Notes: generated by a model not told the origin, from the letters alone. 64,000 bases of DNA from Antedon bifida (GCA_963402885.1 OY727102.1:496001-560000), one strand, 5' to 3'; positions 1 through 12,102 are shown, counted from the first letter of the stretch. Numbers and translations are program-made.

Positions 1-75
1 TGTCATATCACTATCATATTTAAGCATATCACTACCATATTTAAGCATATCACTACCATATTTGGACACAAGATT
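1..75. mobile_element. Fragment of palindromic MITE family 1
   Basis: Three near-identical blocks of about 21 bp, each containing the phrase ATATCACTACCATATTT, match the internal repeat of the family seen complete at 4716-4866. Only the interior of the element is present at the window edge. It lies just inside the intron that follows WASHC5 exon 6, and the open frame of that exon runs on into it. Confidence 0.7.
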
Positions 76-80
76 ATTAC

Positions 81-2494
81 CCAATTGTCTGGAAAGTGTT
101 TATCAACAATTTCTCGCATCTTCGATTGTTGCGTTGCCAATATTTCAGGAGCAAAATAAAGAATGACGTACAACATGGCCGCTTGGGTTGCAAGAGCTGT
201 ACTACGATGCTCTGGTAGCGGGTATGCCGATATCTGATTGTAAATATCATCTGACCTTAATCGACCAATCACCATGTTTACAAACATCTTGTTAACTGGT
301 ATTCGACTGAAAAAAAAAAACAATTTTAAGACTGATTTTTGGATGAATTGAGAACCCAGTACGTCTTATAACTTAAGTTAGTTAAGTTGGTCAACTTAAG
401 TATATAGTTTACCTGAAGTATGACGCTGGATAGTTAGGCACCCTCTTAGCGTTTGGATGAGTTGAGAACCCAGTACGTCTTATGACTTAATGAATGGTAT
501 ATGTTAAGTTAATCAACTTAGTTTATATTTTACCTGAAGTATGTCTCTGAATAGTTAGGCAATCTCTTAGCGTTTGGATGAGTTGAGAACCCAGTACGTC
601 TTATAACTTAATGAATGGTATGTTAAGTTGGTCAACTTAAGTATAGTTTACCTGAAGTATGACTCTGGATAGTTAGGTACTCTCTTAGCGTTTGGATGAG
701 TTGAGAAGCCAGTACTTCTTAGTAGCTTGCAAACATCATCCATGTTGGAATCAACTGCAGCACGTGCAGCACTGGAAATAAAATAAATAAAAATATATAA
801 TAAACTAGCCTAATCTTTATGATCTATCTTACCTACTTTGGACAGGTAGATTTCTACCCTTCTGGGGAAGAAGACCAATGAACTACTGTATGTTGACTGT
901 GTTGCAAGAGACACTAGCAGTAGCAAATTTATTCACTACCAAATCAGATGATGAACAAATGACTGTGGTGTTGCATTGTGAAATTCATCTCAGATATGTC
1001 TGCTTGATGATGATGATGATGATGATGATGATGCTGAGCATGTTGAACATGTGTCTGTCTGTCTGCAACGTGTATGAGATCCTCCCCCAGTGTACTATTG
1101 TGCAGAATACCAAGTGAGTCAACTTACCTGTAGCGATGATAAGACACTAGCATTCTCTCTCTAACGATACCTTCTATTCTCATGTCTACTAGAATAAGCA
1201 TCACACCATACAGGTACAAAGCTTCACACTACAAAACAATACAAATCAATTCTTTGCTTATTGACTATAATATGTGTGAATACTACAATATTATTATTAT
1301 ACAATATTACTTTATTTTAATTTAATTTTTTCAATGTCTTTAGGCAAGGATTACCAATACTAAACTAATCACTTTCCTATCAAATACAGTAGGTGGTAAT
1401 CTCCCTGTTACATGGACTATCTTGTGAACCAGTTCACCGGGGTAAATCCCCTACTCGCCTCAAATGATGAACTGAGTTCTTTCAAGTTCACACACGATTA
1501 CAATCAATATCTTAACATTTAACATATTTACCAAAAGTTGTTTGCCATCTTCATTTAATAATACACTTTCAAGTGTTTGTTGAATGAACACGCCTTCATC
1601 TAAATCGTCTAAAAATCTGAAAGGAAAACAGACATTAATATATTAGGTTTTATTTTGCATATTGTTGTTTTTCAAAAAGCTACACAGCCATTACTGACAA
1701 AAACTGATTTTCATAATTGTTTTCGAATATAAATAGAGATTTCAGCTTTGAGTCATTTGTTATATTTTAAGTAGGTGTTACAGTAGGTTTTAAACTTGCA
1801 TATTCCTTGGAAACTTTCAATATATGGAAATAAATAATAATACTAATAATAAACGTAATCAAAATCCTGTATACCTGTTTAAATCTGAAATGTATTTATG
1901 AATGCTTTCAAATGCTAGATAAAATCTCCGCAATATATCAATATTATTTTCACGGAATTCCTCATCTAAATCTTGCAATTCCTGATGAGAGAAAAAAGTA
2001 CAATTGCAAACTAAAATGTTACCTATATTTTGTTATTGTCATAAATTGAAAGATCTGTGAATTAAGAAAGTCTAGAAATAGTTGGAAGTGAATTGTGAGA
2101 ATAAATCCTGACAGCACTGCATGCAGGATTTGAACCAGGGAACCAAGGTTCAGTAGCTGAGCATCCAAGCTACAAATTACAACCAATCAAGTGTTTTTTA
2201 ACAAATAGATTACACTTTAATTAAGTAAAATATAATGCTTGATGATTAATACATAAGTAAGAATCTTACTGGCTTTGAGTCAATCTTGTTATCATAATAA
2301 TCAGAGGCTTTGAAATAGTTAAAATCAAACAAGATCTCTGAGTACTTCATTTGATCCTGCTTAGTTTCCAAACGGAATACCGGTGGAATAAAGTCTGCCA
2401 GTCGCAACAACTCAGCAATGATCGCATTTCCACGGGAAACCAACTTCACAATAATTTGCCCACAGGCATTGTTCTCAGCTAGAAAGTCAGCCAT
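81..2494 (-). CDS. WASHC5: WASHC5 (strumpellin), first six coding exons, partial
   Basis: Strumpellin is the large helical scaffold of the WASH complex, which activates Arp2/3 to build actin on endosomes. Coding exons on the minus strand are 2270-2494, 1875-1981, 1532-1616, 1128-1228, 652-771 and 81-306. Together they give 288 codons in one open frame, with GT/AG at every junction. The product begins [13 protein letters not shown] and contains [38 protein letters not shown] and [20 protein letters not shown]. These follow the start of human strumpellin (about 1160 residues) almost residue for residue, as I recall that sequence. The start ATG at 2494 sits where the family starts. The remaining exons lie off the left edge. 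The 3' part of exon 5 is followed by degenerate copies of itself (see 331-712). Identification is secure; exon edges are inferred. Confidence 0.93.
331..712 (-). repeat. Tandem array of the 3' half of WASHC5 exon 5
   Basis: The functional exon (652-771) ends in codons for [16 protein letters not shown] and a donor CAG|GTAAAC. Exon-like copies follow at about 534-600 and 413-481, and a truncated one at about 341-368. Spacing of the shared word GGATGA is about 118, 121 and 114 bp. The two full copies keep the reading of the exon end ([13 protein letters not shown] and [13 protein letters not shown]) and a good donor (CAG|GTAAAA, CAG|GTAAAC). They lack the 5' part of the exon, and I see no convincing acceptor with a pyrimidine tract. 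Each unit also carries the intronic near-palindrome AAGTTGGTCAACTTAAG or a relative of it. The copies are probably not used as exons, but their donors could compete. Confidence 0.9.
1005..1033. repeat. (GAT)n microsatellite
   Basis: About ten uninterrupted GAT/TGA triplets lie in the WASHC5 intron between exons 4 and 5. The plus-strand open frame that runs through it (878-1117) is not supported as a gene. Confidence 0.9.
2100..2190 (-). mobile_element. tRNA-like / SINE-like fragment
   Basis: On the minus strand the segment contains GGTTCAAATCC at 2126-2136, a match to the polymerase III B box. Upstream of it is GCTCAGCTACTGAACC, which looks like a weathered tRNA D-arm region. The cloverleaf does not close. 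It lies in the first WASHC5 intron. It could be a tRNA pseudogene or the head of a tRNA-derived SINE; only one copy is seen here. Confidence 0.4.
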
Positions 2495-2583
2495 GGTATT
2501 ACTAAAATGTAAATCAACAATTTATGAAATAACATTTTCGAAAAGTTAGAGCATCATCAAAACCGTTTCAAAATTGTTTAATT

Positions 2584-3217
2584 TTAAAGACCCCTTCCCT
2601 GCAATTTTGGACGTTTTTTGGAAAATAATACATATATATCACTTTAAAAACATTAAACCATGTCATTCCTTGTCTTAAATGTACGTTTTATGGTAAATTA
2701 TGATAAAAAGTGAGAAACAATGCACTACCTAAGTAGCTCGCGGCGATCGACCTCTCGTGGACGGTCTTAGGCCTAGCCTAGCTAGGCTTAGTTTTGTAGG
2801 CCTAGCTGGTAAACATCGGTAACGTACGAACATCGTACGCTAGCTATATACCTAGCCTGACGTTGTATAGTTGCTGCATTAATTGTCTTTCTATTTTTGC
2901 CAGACTCCGTTGATACAAGTTGGGGAAAACCCGGTATTTTCACTGAAAGGTTAGGAGTCTTCCATTTGTTTTTGCCTCACGATTGATCGAAAAGTGGGCG
3001 AATTACAGGTGAAAAACAAAAATATCAATCCGCGCGCAATGCATTTTGGGATTTATAGCGGGCCGCTATAATTATTAGAATCGACTTATTTTTCACATTT
3101 TTAACCGTTTAAAGACGAAAAAAATTATCGCAATAGGACCATATAGTATTATTTTTACATTAAATATAGTTTGTGATGTTAAATTAGATCTAAAAAACGT
3201 AGGGAAGGGGGCTTTAA
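2584..3217. mobile_element. TTAA-ended inverted-repeat element in the WASHC5 promoter (family 4)
   Basis: The left end reads TTAAAGACCCCTTCCCT. The right end, read on the other strand, is TTAAAGCCCCCTTCCCT. ACGTTTTTT occurs inside both ends. The pair encloses 634 bp with no coding potential and begins only 90 bp upstream of the WASHC5 start codon, so the WASHC5 5' UTR or promoter probably lies inside it. Terminal TTAA suggests a piggyBac-like non-autonomous element. A second copy was not found in the window, so this rests on the terminal repeat alone. Confidence 0.5.
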
Positions 3218-3361
3218 CCGAAATAAACAAGCAGTCAATTACTATGGCCGGCTACACATTATTACTGATATTTAACATTATTTACTGAAAGTAAAGTTGG
3301 CCATTTGGTTTTTTTACTATGGGTCAGATCTAACTAATAAAATGTCAGGTTTTCTATCTCA

Positions 3362-3606
3362 AAGTCAACTAGCCTAGGCCTATACTAGGCCTAGCCTAGA
3401 CTAGGCCTAGTATCCATACATAATATTCCAAAATAGCCACGGCCTAGGCTAGTATTAATTATGCTAAACTCTATTAACCAACCTAGAAAAATTAACTCAT
3501 GGTGTCTGTTAATAAAATTGACCTAGGCCTAGCCTAGCTAGCCTAGTAGCTAAAGCTGGCCTAGCCTATTACTAGAGGGCGTAGGGAGAGAATCTAGGCC
3601 TAATCC
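3362..3606. repeat. TAGGCCTA-rich low-complexity DNA
   Basis: The palindrome TAGGCCTA and variants such as CTAGCCTAGG recur many times between 3370 and 3606. A similar cluster lies at 2765-2870, inside the TTAA element. No open frame of note is present. The stretch lies between the WASHC5 5' end and the RCC1 3' end. Confidence 0.6.
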
Positions 3607-4715
3607 CGTGACCAGTCATCTGACGATGGCTGGCCTGTCACTTTCAGTAGAAAATTAACACAAACCTCTTTATGATTAGTTAAACCGTAATCACAAAACA
3701 CTTGCTGAGCAGATTAGCTTATCATAGGCCCTTTCTTTTCATGTATTTCCATGGGATAAAAAAAAATGAAAGAGAGGAAATCACTGCAAAAAGGAACCAA
3801 CCGGACGGCGGATGTTTGTTGTGTAGAAAGTTATAATATGGAACGCCAAAAATGCCTTTCAACTCGGCTGGTAAGTGGAATCAAAGATGGTATGATCTTT
3901 GGTGGAAAGCGAAAAATAAAGAGTAGAGAGACGGGCAAATCTATTTATTGAAATACAGTATTTATTGAAAAAGGTAGTCATTTACAAAAAAACAATAATC
4001 AAAGATACATTACAATAAAAAAAAAACATATTTGGAAAATTAAATGTCAGTAAAACAAACAACTTTCGATTCTGGTTGGTTAAAAAATATTTCTAATTAA
4101 TCTACACTTGAATGAATCAACGTTTATATTTATAAAAATAAGAAATGCTCATTTTTTAGTAGACATTTCATGGTGAAATTGAGTCCATTTCTGGGCAGCT
4201 TTACATAAAATAATTAATGCTCAATCTATTAGTCATACATGAGTGTGGAGTGAGGTACAATCTCTCATCATTTCATGTCAAAATTGTCAACACCAATCTT
4301 CTCTCTCAAAGCATTTTATATCAAATTTGAAATATGCATTCCTCTGTCTCATGCTAAACATGCACTAAATGCAACAGCATTTAAAAGTTGTTGAAATTTA
4401 CACAAGTTCCTTTTTTACAATTCCTATTCATTCATAAAGCCCATGTTTGTTTCTATTTCCTGACATCAAAACTATGTTTAAAAACAGGTTGACAACATAA
4501 TAAGCATAACATTTCAGATGTAAAATAGCTATAAATTGAAGCAGTAATTCCAAATCATGTCATAGATTGTGAATTATTTTAATGAAAGGTAATATCAGCA
4601 TTTATACAAGGGTAAATCCATGTAATACTGCACTCATTGGCGAGTTCTACCACTAGGTTTCATGTCCAGTATCTAGTAATATTTTGCATAGAATATCATA
4701 AATATATATAATATA
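3607..4715. other. Intergenic DNA, probably the RCC1 3' UTR in part
   Basis: Minus-strand AATAAA hexamers at 3961-3966 and 3944-3949 could end an RCC1 transcript with a 3' UTR of about 1 kb that would include the MITE at 4716-4866. On the plus strand a short open frame starts at 3766 and meets a strong donor-like site CTG|GTAAGT at 3870/3871. No further exon for it is recognised. Confidence 0.4.
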
Positions 4716-4866
4716 TTAAGCTCTGTCTACACTATCAAACTACAGTAGTTTGATAAAAAAGTGTGATGTGCCAAAATATGGTAGTGATATGACATCATCA
4801 TGTCCATATATGATGGCACATCACATTTTTGTAACATAAATTTTGATAGTGTAGACAGAGCTTTAA
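4716..4866. mobile_element. Complete MITE, family 1 (TTAA, 151 bp)
   Basis: The element runs from TTAAGCTCTGTC to GACAGAGCTTTAA, with inverted ends containing CTCTGTCTACACTATCAAAC. The inside includes GTGTGATGTGCC, ATATGGTAGTGATATG and the reverse-complement arm GGCACATCACA, so most of the element can fold on itself. No coding capacity. Related copies or pieces lie at 1-75, 16555-16632, 21156-21316, 24309-24472, 30495-30643, 33117-33457 and 63813-63895. Confidence 0.85.
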
Positions 4867-4970
4867 ATTGTATTATTCTTGATGGGTATTCTTGACCACT
4901 TTGCCTTGAGGGTCAGCTATTTTGAGGGTCAGTGGTGTTCTTATTTGTCAATTACGATGTGTTGTGTTGT

Positions 4971-7900
4971 TTATTTGTCCTTCGCTAGTATAACAGTGTG
5001 TTGTCCTCCCGCTGATACCATAATAGCTTTACGATTTTCAAGTTGTTTGGATTTGATAAGTACAGGCGTTAGTTCATCATCTTCTAATCCTGTTCCAAGC
5101 TGTAAACTGCTACCCATTCCCCATGAGTACACCTCGCCTGCAAAAAAACGCATCAAATTTATCATTTATCGTCACCTTAAAATACCAACATACTAGAGAA
5201 GTACAACGATACAATTCTAAGTTTCTTATTATGTGGGAAAAGCTAAAATATTGGGCATACCTTCTTTAGTTGATGCTATGCTCATGCTAGCCCCACAGTC
5301 AACACTCGTCACGTTGCTCTTTTTTATTTTTTCCAACATTCGTGGAACGTATGACTCTTCAACATTTTCTCCAAGTCCCAGTCGTCCATAATCAATTCTA
5401 CCTAGAGAATAAACTTTACCTAAAAAGAAAAAATATACAAATATTATTACATTTTTTAAAAGAATTGCCAGCAGTAGTTTGTTTGTGACAAGTCATTGAT
5501 GCTAAAAACTATTTGATGAAAGTGTATTTAGATTGTTGTTTGCACGCATTATCTCAGCTGTGGACATTCAGCAATGTAAATTTGTCAATATGCGCAATAT
5601 AAAAATAATTAATAAATAAGAGAGTCAGTTTCTCTCTGTAAAAGAATAAATAAATAGAATAATACACACAACCAAATACAGTAGAGCTAGCAAAACAGAG
5701 TTGGAGGAGCAGAGTCTTCACTTATGAAGTTGACAAGAAGAAGAAGATATATAACAAATTATTATTGTATTATTACTAACCTTTAGTATCAAGAAGTACA
5801 GTGTGATGCTGGCCACCACAAATCCATTCAACTTCAATATTAGAGAAACCTTTCACCTTCTGAGGTACAAACCACGTCCTAGTGTCCTTGATTCCAAGAT
5901 GGTGATAATTATTTAAGCCCCACCCATAAACGTCGCCCTCATTAGTGCTTGCGAAGGTACAGTACGAAGAACACCACACATTACTAAATACCGGTGGTCC
6001 AGATCCTCGTATTGGCTTGAAACGAATTTGTGTTGGACTCAAAACTAAACCTAGTGATGGAATAAAAAGAAAATGATGTGTCATTTTGTATACATGATAT
6101 TCACAGTAAATTCTCCTAATACAAGAATTCAAATCCCAAACTCCGAGGAAATTAATTTGGTTGTGCGAGATTCTTGAAAACATTTTACATTGTAAGTACG
6201 AACTTTGGATGCTTTCAGTTCAGTGCAAGTATACATCATTCACACACTAAGGGAAACATTTAAAAAAATCTCTTAAATTAATACAATTTAAGGGAAATGC
6301 CAATAGAATGCAACGCAATAAATGATTTGACTGACCAATCACAAGTGATAGATTATTCGAACTGTCCTTTGTCAACATATTTGTGTTGCGTCTAAATCCT
6401 TGCATCCCTAGTGGGAACCACGCTTAAGACTAGAGAAGCAGCATGATGAATTTTATGCCATTTAAAGCCAGGCTGTAATATAGCATAATAGTAGATACTT
6501 ACCAAGACCCTTGCGACCACCTCTCAATGAAAAACATTCTGCCACTCGTCCTAACTGGCCTTGGTCAGCGCAGCCCATACTGAATATCATGCCTTTATCG
6601 GTCAGTAAGCATAGATGGTCATTACCAGATGCTATCTGAACTATTTTATGATCTAATGGTAAATGAAAAGGCTCCCTCACTACACCCTTCAATGTTAATC
6701 CAATGACACCCATTCCATCCTGCAAAAAAAATAATAAGTGTTAAAAATTACTATTTTGTTGATCTTTTTGTTTTCGAGGTGTTAACATAATACAGTTTTA
6801 TGTTGTTTACAGTTATATTAATTTTGTGCGTAAACCAACATTTCTTCTAGATTTCTCATTATTTGAGAAGAACATCATTTACACTTTTAGAAAACAATGT
6901 CATAATGATCATGAATTATTTAATTGTTAATACTGTACAGTAGTTATATAACTTCAAACACAAATTAAGGCTATCTTATCTATTAACAAATGTGTGACAT
7001 ATCACAATAACATTTAACTTCACACAAAGAACCTGTGATATGACACAATATAAAAGATAATTACATTGATGACTTTCTAGGGTGTAATCTTTAGGGTGTG
7101 GCCAATTTGTTGGGTGGGAATTACTGTAGAATACAACCCTTTTAGTTTTTAAAGTCATGGTTTTGGCAATGATTGGAAACAAAATAGATGCCTTACCCTA
7201 AATGAACCCCAAATGTAGACTATACCATCATCTGTGAGAGCAGCTGTATGTGAATCACCGGCACTTATTTGTACCACCCTTACATTTAAATTCTCAACCT
7301 CTCTAACTTCAAACTCTGACCCTTCCACCGTCGTATCCCGACCAAGAGCACCGTCGTCATTGCAACCAAATGTAAAAACCTAAAATTATTAAAATTAAAT
7401 TCATAATTAAAAGAGTATCGTTATGAGCTGAGGAAACTAAACAGTGCATTGAGAAAACAACTGTCAATGGGTAAAATCAGCTGGTTGGAAAAAGTTTTAA
7501 AGCAGTGTATATATAAACCGTAAATAATATATGTTTTCATCTAATACAATGTTTCTAAGCGTTTAAAACACAAAAATGATCCATAAAATATCGTAAGATA
7601 GGCAAAAAAAAAATCAAAAGCATGATGCACTTACTTTCCCACTTGATGTGAGGCAAACTGTATGCATGCCACCAGCAACCACCTGCACTATATTACCCTG
7701 GGCTTCTGCAGGAAACACCACTAAACCTGGCTTCTTCTTTTCATTTATGTCTTCACCTAGGCCTAACTGACCAACATCTCCTTGCCCAATAGTTAAAACC
7801 ACCCCTGGTTCAACTCTATGTGATGGATGGCTCACTAAGAAATAAAATATTCATTAATTCAAAATTTAATGTCAAAATAGTGATAAAGAATGCAAATAAA

Positions 7901-8132
7901 AACCACTGATCTCTATAAAACTACAATTTCATCAACACATTAAATTAGACAGTAATATTAAATAAAAAAAAATTATAAAGACAGTATTTTGTGAAAAAAA
8001 CATAATGGCTTAATTCAAAGATTAATTATTAAAATAGGAAATTAAAATACCTTTATTAGTTTTTGTTTGCTTGGGTTTAACAACTTCTTCCTTGGTGATT
8101 TTGTCTGTATTCTTTCTTTTCTTGGCTGGCAT
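4971..8132 (-). CDS. RCC1: RCC1, Ran guanine-nucleotide exchange factor
   Basis: RCC1 binds chromatin and loads GTP onto Ran, setting the gradient for nuclear transport and spindle assembly. Seven coding exons, minus strand: 8051-8132, 7635-7834, 7197-7379, 6503-6719, 5781-6050, 5261-5419, 4971-5137. They splice to 1278 bp, 425 residues, against about 421 in human. The N-terminus [20 protein letters not shown] is basic, as expected for the chromatin-binding, NLS-bearing tail. The seven propeller blades follow: [40 protein letters not shown], a blade beginning [59 protein letters not shown] and [20 protein letters not shown]. The chain ends [28 protein letters not shown] and [11 protein letters not shown] are typical of RCC1 rather than of other propeller proteins. 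The 5' end faces the TPMT-like gene about 1.2 kb away. Confidence 0.95.
6306..6427. mobile_element. Fragment of palindromic MITE family 2
   Basis: The right half of a family 2 element contains GACCAATCACAAG, ATTATTCGAACTGTC and the end CCTAGTGGGAACCACGCTTAA. It lies in the RCC1 intron between exons 4 and 5. The left terminus is missing or too diverged to see. Confidence 0.7.
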
Positions 8133-9356
8133 TTTGTATATAATTATTTTACTAAAAAAAAATGAAGTAGCATTAATTAATAATAATTAAACAGATAAAT
8201 ATAATAATAGTATTTATTTTAAAAGACATTCACTTCAGCAGAATCATAATGTAACCAAGTTTATATACAATCATAACCAAGTATATGTAACATTGGCTGC
8301 CTAGCAGCCTTTGCGGATGTCACCTGTCTGGTAGGTGGGTCAGCCGCTATACATCCATCATCATGCACTACTCGCCACTCAATGCGCCTAGCCTAAAAGG
8401 TAGTAAGTAGGCTAGCTCTACCGGTGTCCGCTCTATCTATCTATTACTGGCCTACTAGCTAGGCCTAGAGTCTACGAGTAGTAGGCTATGTTCCGGTCGG
8501 AGTTATTTTATGTTTATTGTACCTAGGCCTAATACGTTTGATCAAATCTGAATATTTTCTATAAAATATCGTTAACTTTAAAAAGTAATTTACCTTAACA
8601 AACCTTTTCTTTGCTTATAAAAATTGACTACAAACTTCGAACGAACATTCAAAATGATGCACGTTTGCTACAAACATCCGGCACGCGGTGGTAAAAACTA
8701 CCGAAGCGTGACGACTCCTCGCGCTCGATTCAATTTTGTTGAAAAAACGCCCTCATTGTTACTGCCATTGTTTACTTTTTGGTCCCTGGGAAATATAGAA
8801 CTTCAACTAGTGTTGTTGTGAGTTACAGCTTTTTTTTTTTATAGATTTTCTGCAATAAAACTCACCATAGCATTATAGGCCTACTCATAGGAAATTAGGT
8901 TTGTATTTATAAATATATTGACAAGACAATCTGGGCTGGAATACATTAAATAAAAGCAGGCTGCAAAACTAGCTAGGGCCTAGCTAGGCCTCTATCTATC
9001 TAGGCCTGGGTGGGGCCAGGCCTAGGCTAGGTTACAGGTATAGCTATATAACCTCTATCTATATAACTAGAGCACTAGACCTCCTAGCTAGGTAGCGTTT
9101 TAAGCCTTTATCCTATAGCTAGCTAGGCTAGCATTAATAGTAGGCCTACTAGTATACTAAAGTAATTAAGTAACTGCCTCAAGCATCCCTGCCTTCTCTG
9201 TACTACACTAGGCTAGGTACAGTGCAATCAATGATCTTCTTTTTTTCACTTTACTATAAATTATAAAGAGCAATAATAGTATTTTTTTTACTTTTTATTC
9301 ATTAGAAAGAAATTACTTAAAAAGTAATTCTCCCTTTTTTTTCAGAATAAACTAAG
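8133..9356. promoter_or_regulatory. Shared head-to-head promoter region of RCC1 and the TPMT-like gene
   Basis: The two start codons are 1.22 kb apart on opposite strands. The stretch holds two TAGGCCTA/CTAGCTAGG-rich clusters (about 8385-8530 and 8970-9140). An acceptor TTTTTTTTCAG at 9335-9345 opens the exon that carries the TPMT-like start codon, so that gene has at least one upstream noncoding exon here. No exact transcription start can be placed. The open frame at 8624-8821 is probably leader sequence, not a gene. Confidence 0.5.
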
Positions 9357-11845
9357 ATGGCTACTGCTAAGGATGAGGAGTATGTAATGACAACAGAAGA
9401 CTGGACAAATTCCTGGACCTCTGGACATGATAGTACATTTATATCTGAACCTCATCCGTATGAAACTTAAAACTTTATTTTTAAGAGAACAGAAATGCCT
9501 GCAGGGTTTACCCAAATTCGGGCCCAAATTATTTAATTATTTATTTATAACAGCCAACCTTTTACTAAAAACACTTACATGCTGACTTGTGACTGCTTTT
9601 GCCTTTTTAAACTTTTGATGTGTTTTCTTTCTGTTTCTTTTATTTTTTATCTTTTCATAAAAATTTTACATTTTTAATGTTGTCTTAATTCTTACACATT
9701 TTTATGCAATATTTTTTACATGTTTTTTACTTGCAAATTGGCCATTTGGCTGAGATGTAAAATTGGTCAGTATTTTTTGGAAATAAAGAGAATATATATA
9801 TTGCAATATACACTCAACAGTCTTGTTTAACTCATGAGCATTTCCTTGTTTTAATGTTGTAAAATAACAATACTTTTTATATAATTTGTTGGCAGAGCAC
9901 TGGTTGCAAACATTGATACTTTGACAGCAGAAAAATCTAGTTGCAAAATATTTGTACCTCTTTGTGGAACCTCTGTGGATATGAAATGGTTAGATGTGAT
10001 GACAGGTTTTTTTAAATTTACATATTCCATGTATTTTATTTAAATACATTAAATTAAAGCAATACATTTTGTAGAGTTACAGTATATACACTATTCTGAT
10101 TTTTAGTTTAATTTTTTAAAATATTGTTTTAGTTATTGTAAGATTAGTTGTCCCTAGTCTTTAAGGACACTGTTTAATCATAACAAAAAAAAACAAAAAT
10201 GAGTGATAGTTTGCAATGAATTTTACCATAGGTTAGCTGATAGAGGACACAAAGTGACAGGCTTAGAATGCTCAGGAGTTGCTATAAAGAAATTCTTCAA
10301 AACAAACAATATTGAGTTTATTCAAGAATCAGTTAAGAACATTGAAAATGCACAAATATATAAGGTAAAAACACTCTTTTTGGCGTGAGAAATAAACAAT
10401 TCTGACAGGATTAGCCAAGCATCTTTTTAATCACCAAGCTAAGAATCTTTTGAGTGTTTTATCAAATCATATTTATTTCTAGGCTACTGATGGGAGTATT
10501 GAGATATACCAGTGTGACTTGTACACATTCAATGTGTAAGTATTATGTATTTTTTCATATACATTTTTATTCATTTTATTGTTTGTTAGGCAGGATAGTC
10601 AGATGCTCACATCACTATGACACTGGTGAATAAATAGCTAGCTTGTCTTGACAAGTTAGTGAAACAGTGTGGTGATGTGAGATTCCGTTATCGGACTTTT
10701 TTTCTGTTGTCTTGGTCAATTTATTCGGTTTTCTTAGGCTATTTGTGGTTTATTTTACATCAACATTTTCACACTTGTTCTAAACAGCACACACAGACTA
10801 TTTGTATTTTGCGCTATATAAATTTAAAACCATTAAACCATTACAGTGCTTTAGTATAACCAATATAAAATAACATTATCAACAGAAAATGACATTAAAA
10901 AATATTTAAAATAAAAAATGAGTCGCATTCATCACACTTAAAATACAGTACTTGTGTACATAGTAGATGGTTGTTTTACTTGCAGGGATGTTGTAGGAAA
11001 GTTTGACTGTATTTGGGACAGTGGATCTCTGGAGGCCATTAACCATAAGGACAGATCAAGGTAATGTACACATAGCAATCAACATTTTATTAATTTATAA
11101 TTCATAATTATTGTCTTCAGTTCATATGTGACTTTTTCTTATTTGTTTTTAGCTATGCTAAAATTCTGACGTCAATAATGGCCAACGAATGCAAATATTT
11201 TATTCACTCTTTCTCATATGACAAAAGTAAAGTAGAATTTGGTAAGTAATCAGCATATTATCTTATTCTTCCTAGTCTTTCATTAGTTTTTGATTACCGA
11301 CAATCAAGGACCTAAATACGAAGTAAGCTATGTCTTTGGATTTATACTATAAATACTGCAGCAGTGTCACCGTAATCTATGAGTCAATTTATTCATATTT
11401 ATTTGATGTTGTTTAAGGGCCTTACATGTTCAGTACAGAAGATCTTCAAACAATCTTTGGTGAGTTTGGAATGTAATTGTGTTGAGTTGGGACACCCACC
11501 TTTAATGTCATCTACCCCGCCCACTAAATGCTATTGTAAGACCTTGCACCCACCCTAATTGTGTCCATTTGTTCTCACTCACCCTCAACTTTTTGACACA
11601 ACCCACCCATGTCTCTAGCTACACCCATGTTAATGTATATAAATACATGTTCCCTTTCAAATTAGTTACATTACTACTTCATTACAAGTTTTATCTTAAT
11701 AATATATTTTATTTTTGTAGGTGACCAGTACAAAGTAGAGTTGGTATCTCGATATAAGATGCCAGACAACTTCTTGAAGGCTTATGATTTTTCCCCAGAT
11801 TCAAATTGTTATGGAATCCTCCACCTTGTCACACAGACTAGGTGA
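9357..11845 (+). CDS. TPMT: Thiopurine S-methyltransferase-like methyltransferase
   Basis: Class I SAM-dependent methyltransferase of the TPMT family; vertebrate TPMT methylates sulfur of thiopurines. Eight coding exons: 9357-9457, 9896-9988, 10232-10364, 10483-10535, 10986-11060, 11153-11241, 11418-11459, 11721-11845. They give 711 bp, 236 residues (human about 245). The start MATAKDEEYVMTTEDWTNSW matches the family's short acidic lead-in and TxxxWxxxW helix. The cofactor-binding core is VPLCGTSVDMKWLADRGH followed by VTGLECSGVAIKKFF. FDCIWDSGSLEAINHKDR matches the family's WDRGALVAI-type strand, here with Ser in place of Arg. A reduced GPYMFSTEDLQTIFG segment follows, then a C-terminus ending GILHLVTQTR. 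The stop is at 11843-11845 and AATAAA at 12097. The substrate in this animal is unknown. Confidence 0.9.
10843..10940 (+). repeat. Dispersed repeat, copy 1
   Basis: About 95 bp beginning ACAGTGCTTTAGTATAA and ending near GTCGCATTCATCACAC in a TPMT-like intron. It matches 12611-12710 in the same orientation, with small gaps. Family unknown. Confidence 0.7.
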
Positions 11846-12096
11846 AAAAAAAAATGAACCTACTTTATATTGACAATGTCTTATGACTCCATACATTGAA
11901 TAATAATTGAATTTATAAACAAGATGTAAACAGATATTTTATTAAATTTTTAGATAAAATTAATAGATACTATTGTAAATATTTTTTACCCATTTTTCGG
12001 GAAATGTTCACTTAGTCATTATATGATAGAAATATTTTAATTTGATGTTTCATGTAAAAATTATTGCTAATTTTAATGTTACTCTAGACTGATTAT

Positions 12097-12102
12097 AATA
12101 AA
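12097..12102 (+). terminator. Polyadenylation signal of the TPMT-like gene
   Basis: AATAAA lies about 250 bp after the stop codon. The oppositely transcribed IQANK1-like gene has its own candidate signal (AATAAA on the minus strand at 12498-12503), so the two genes converge tail to tail. Confidence 0.6.

Noticed and set aside
878..1117. Plus-strand open frame over the GAT repeat
   Set aside because: It overlaps WASHC5 intron DNA and a microsatellite (poly-Met run), with no domain or splice support.
8624..8821. Open frame between RCC1 and the TPMT-like gene
   Set aside because: It lies in the shared promoter, stops early, has no family features, and the TPMT-like start is fixed downstream.
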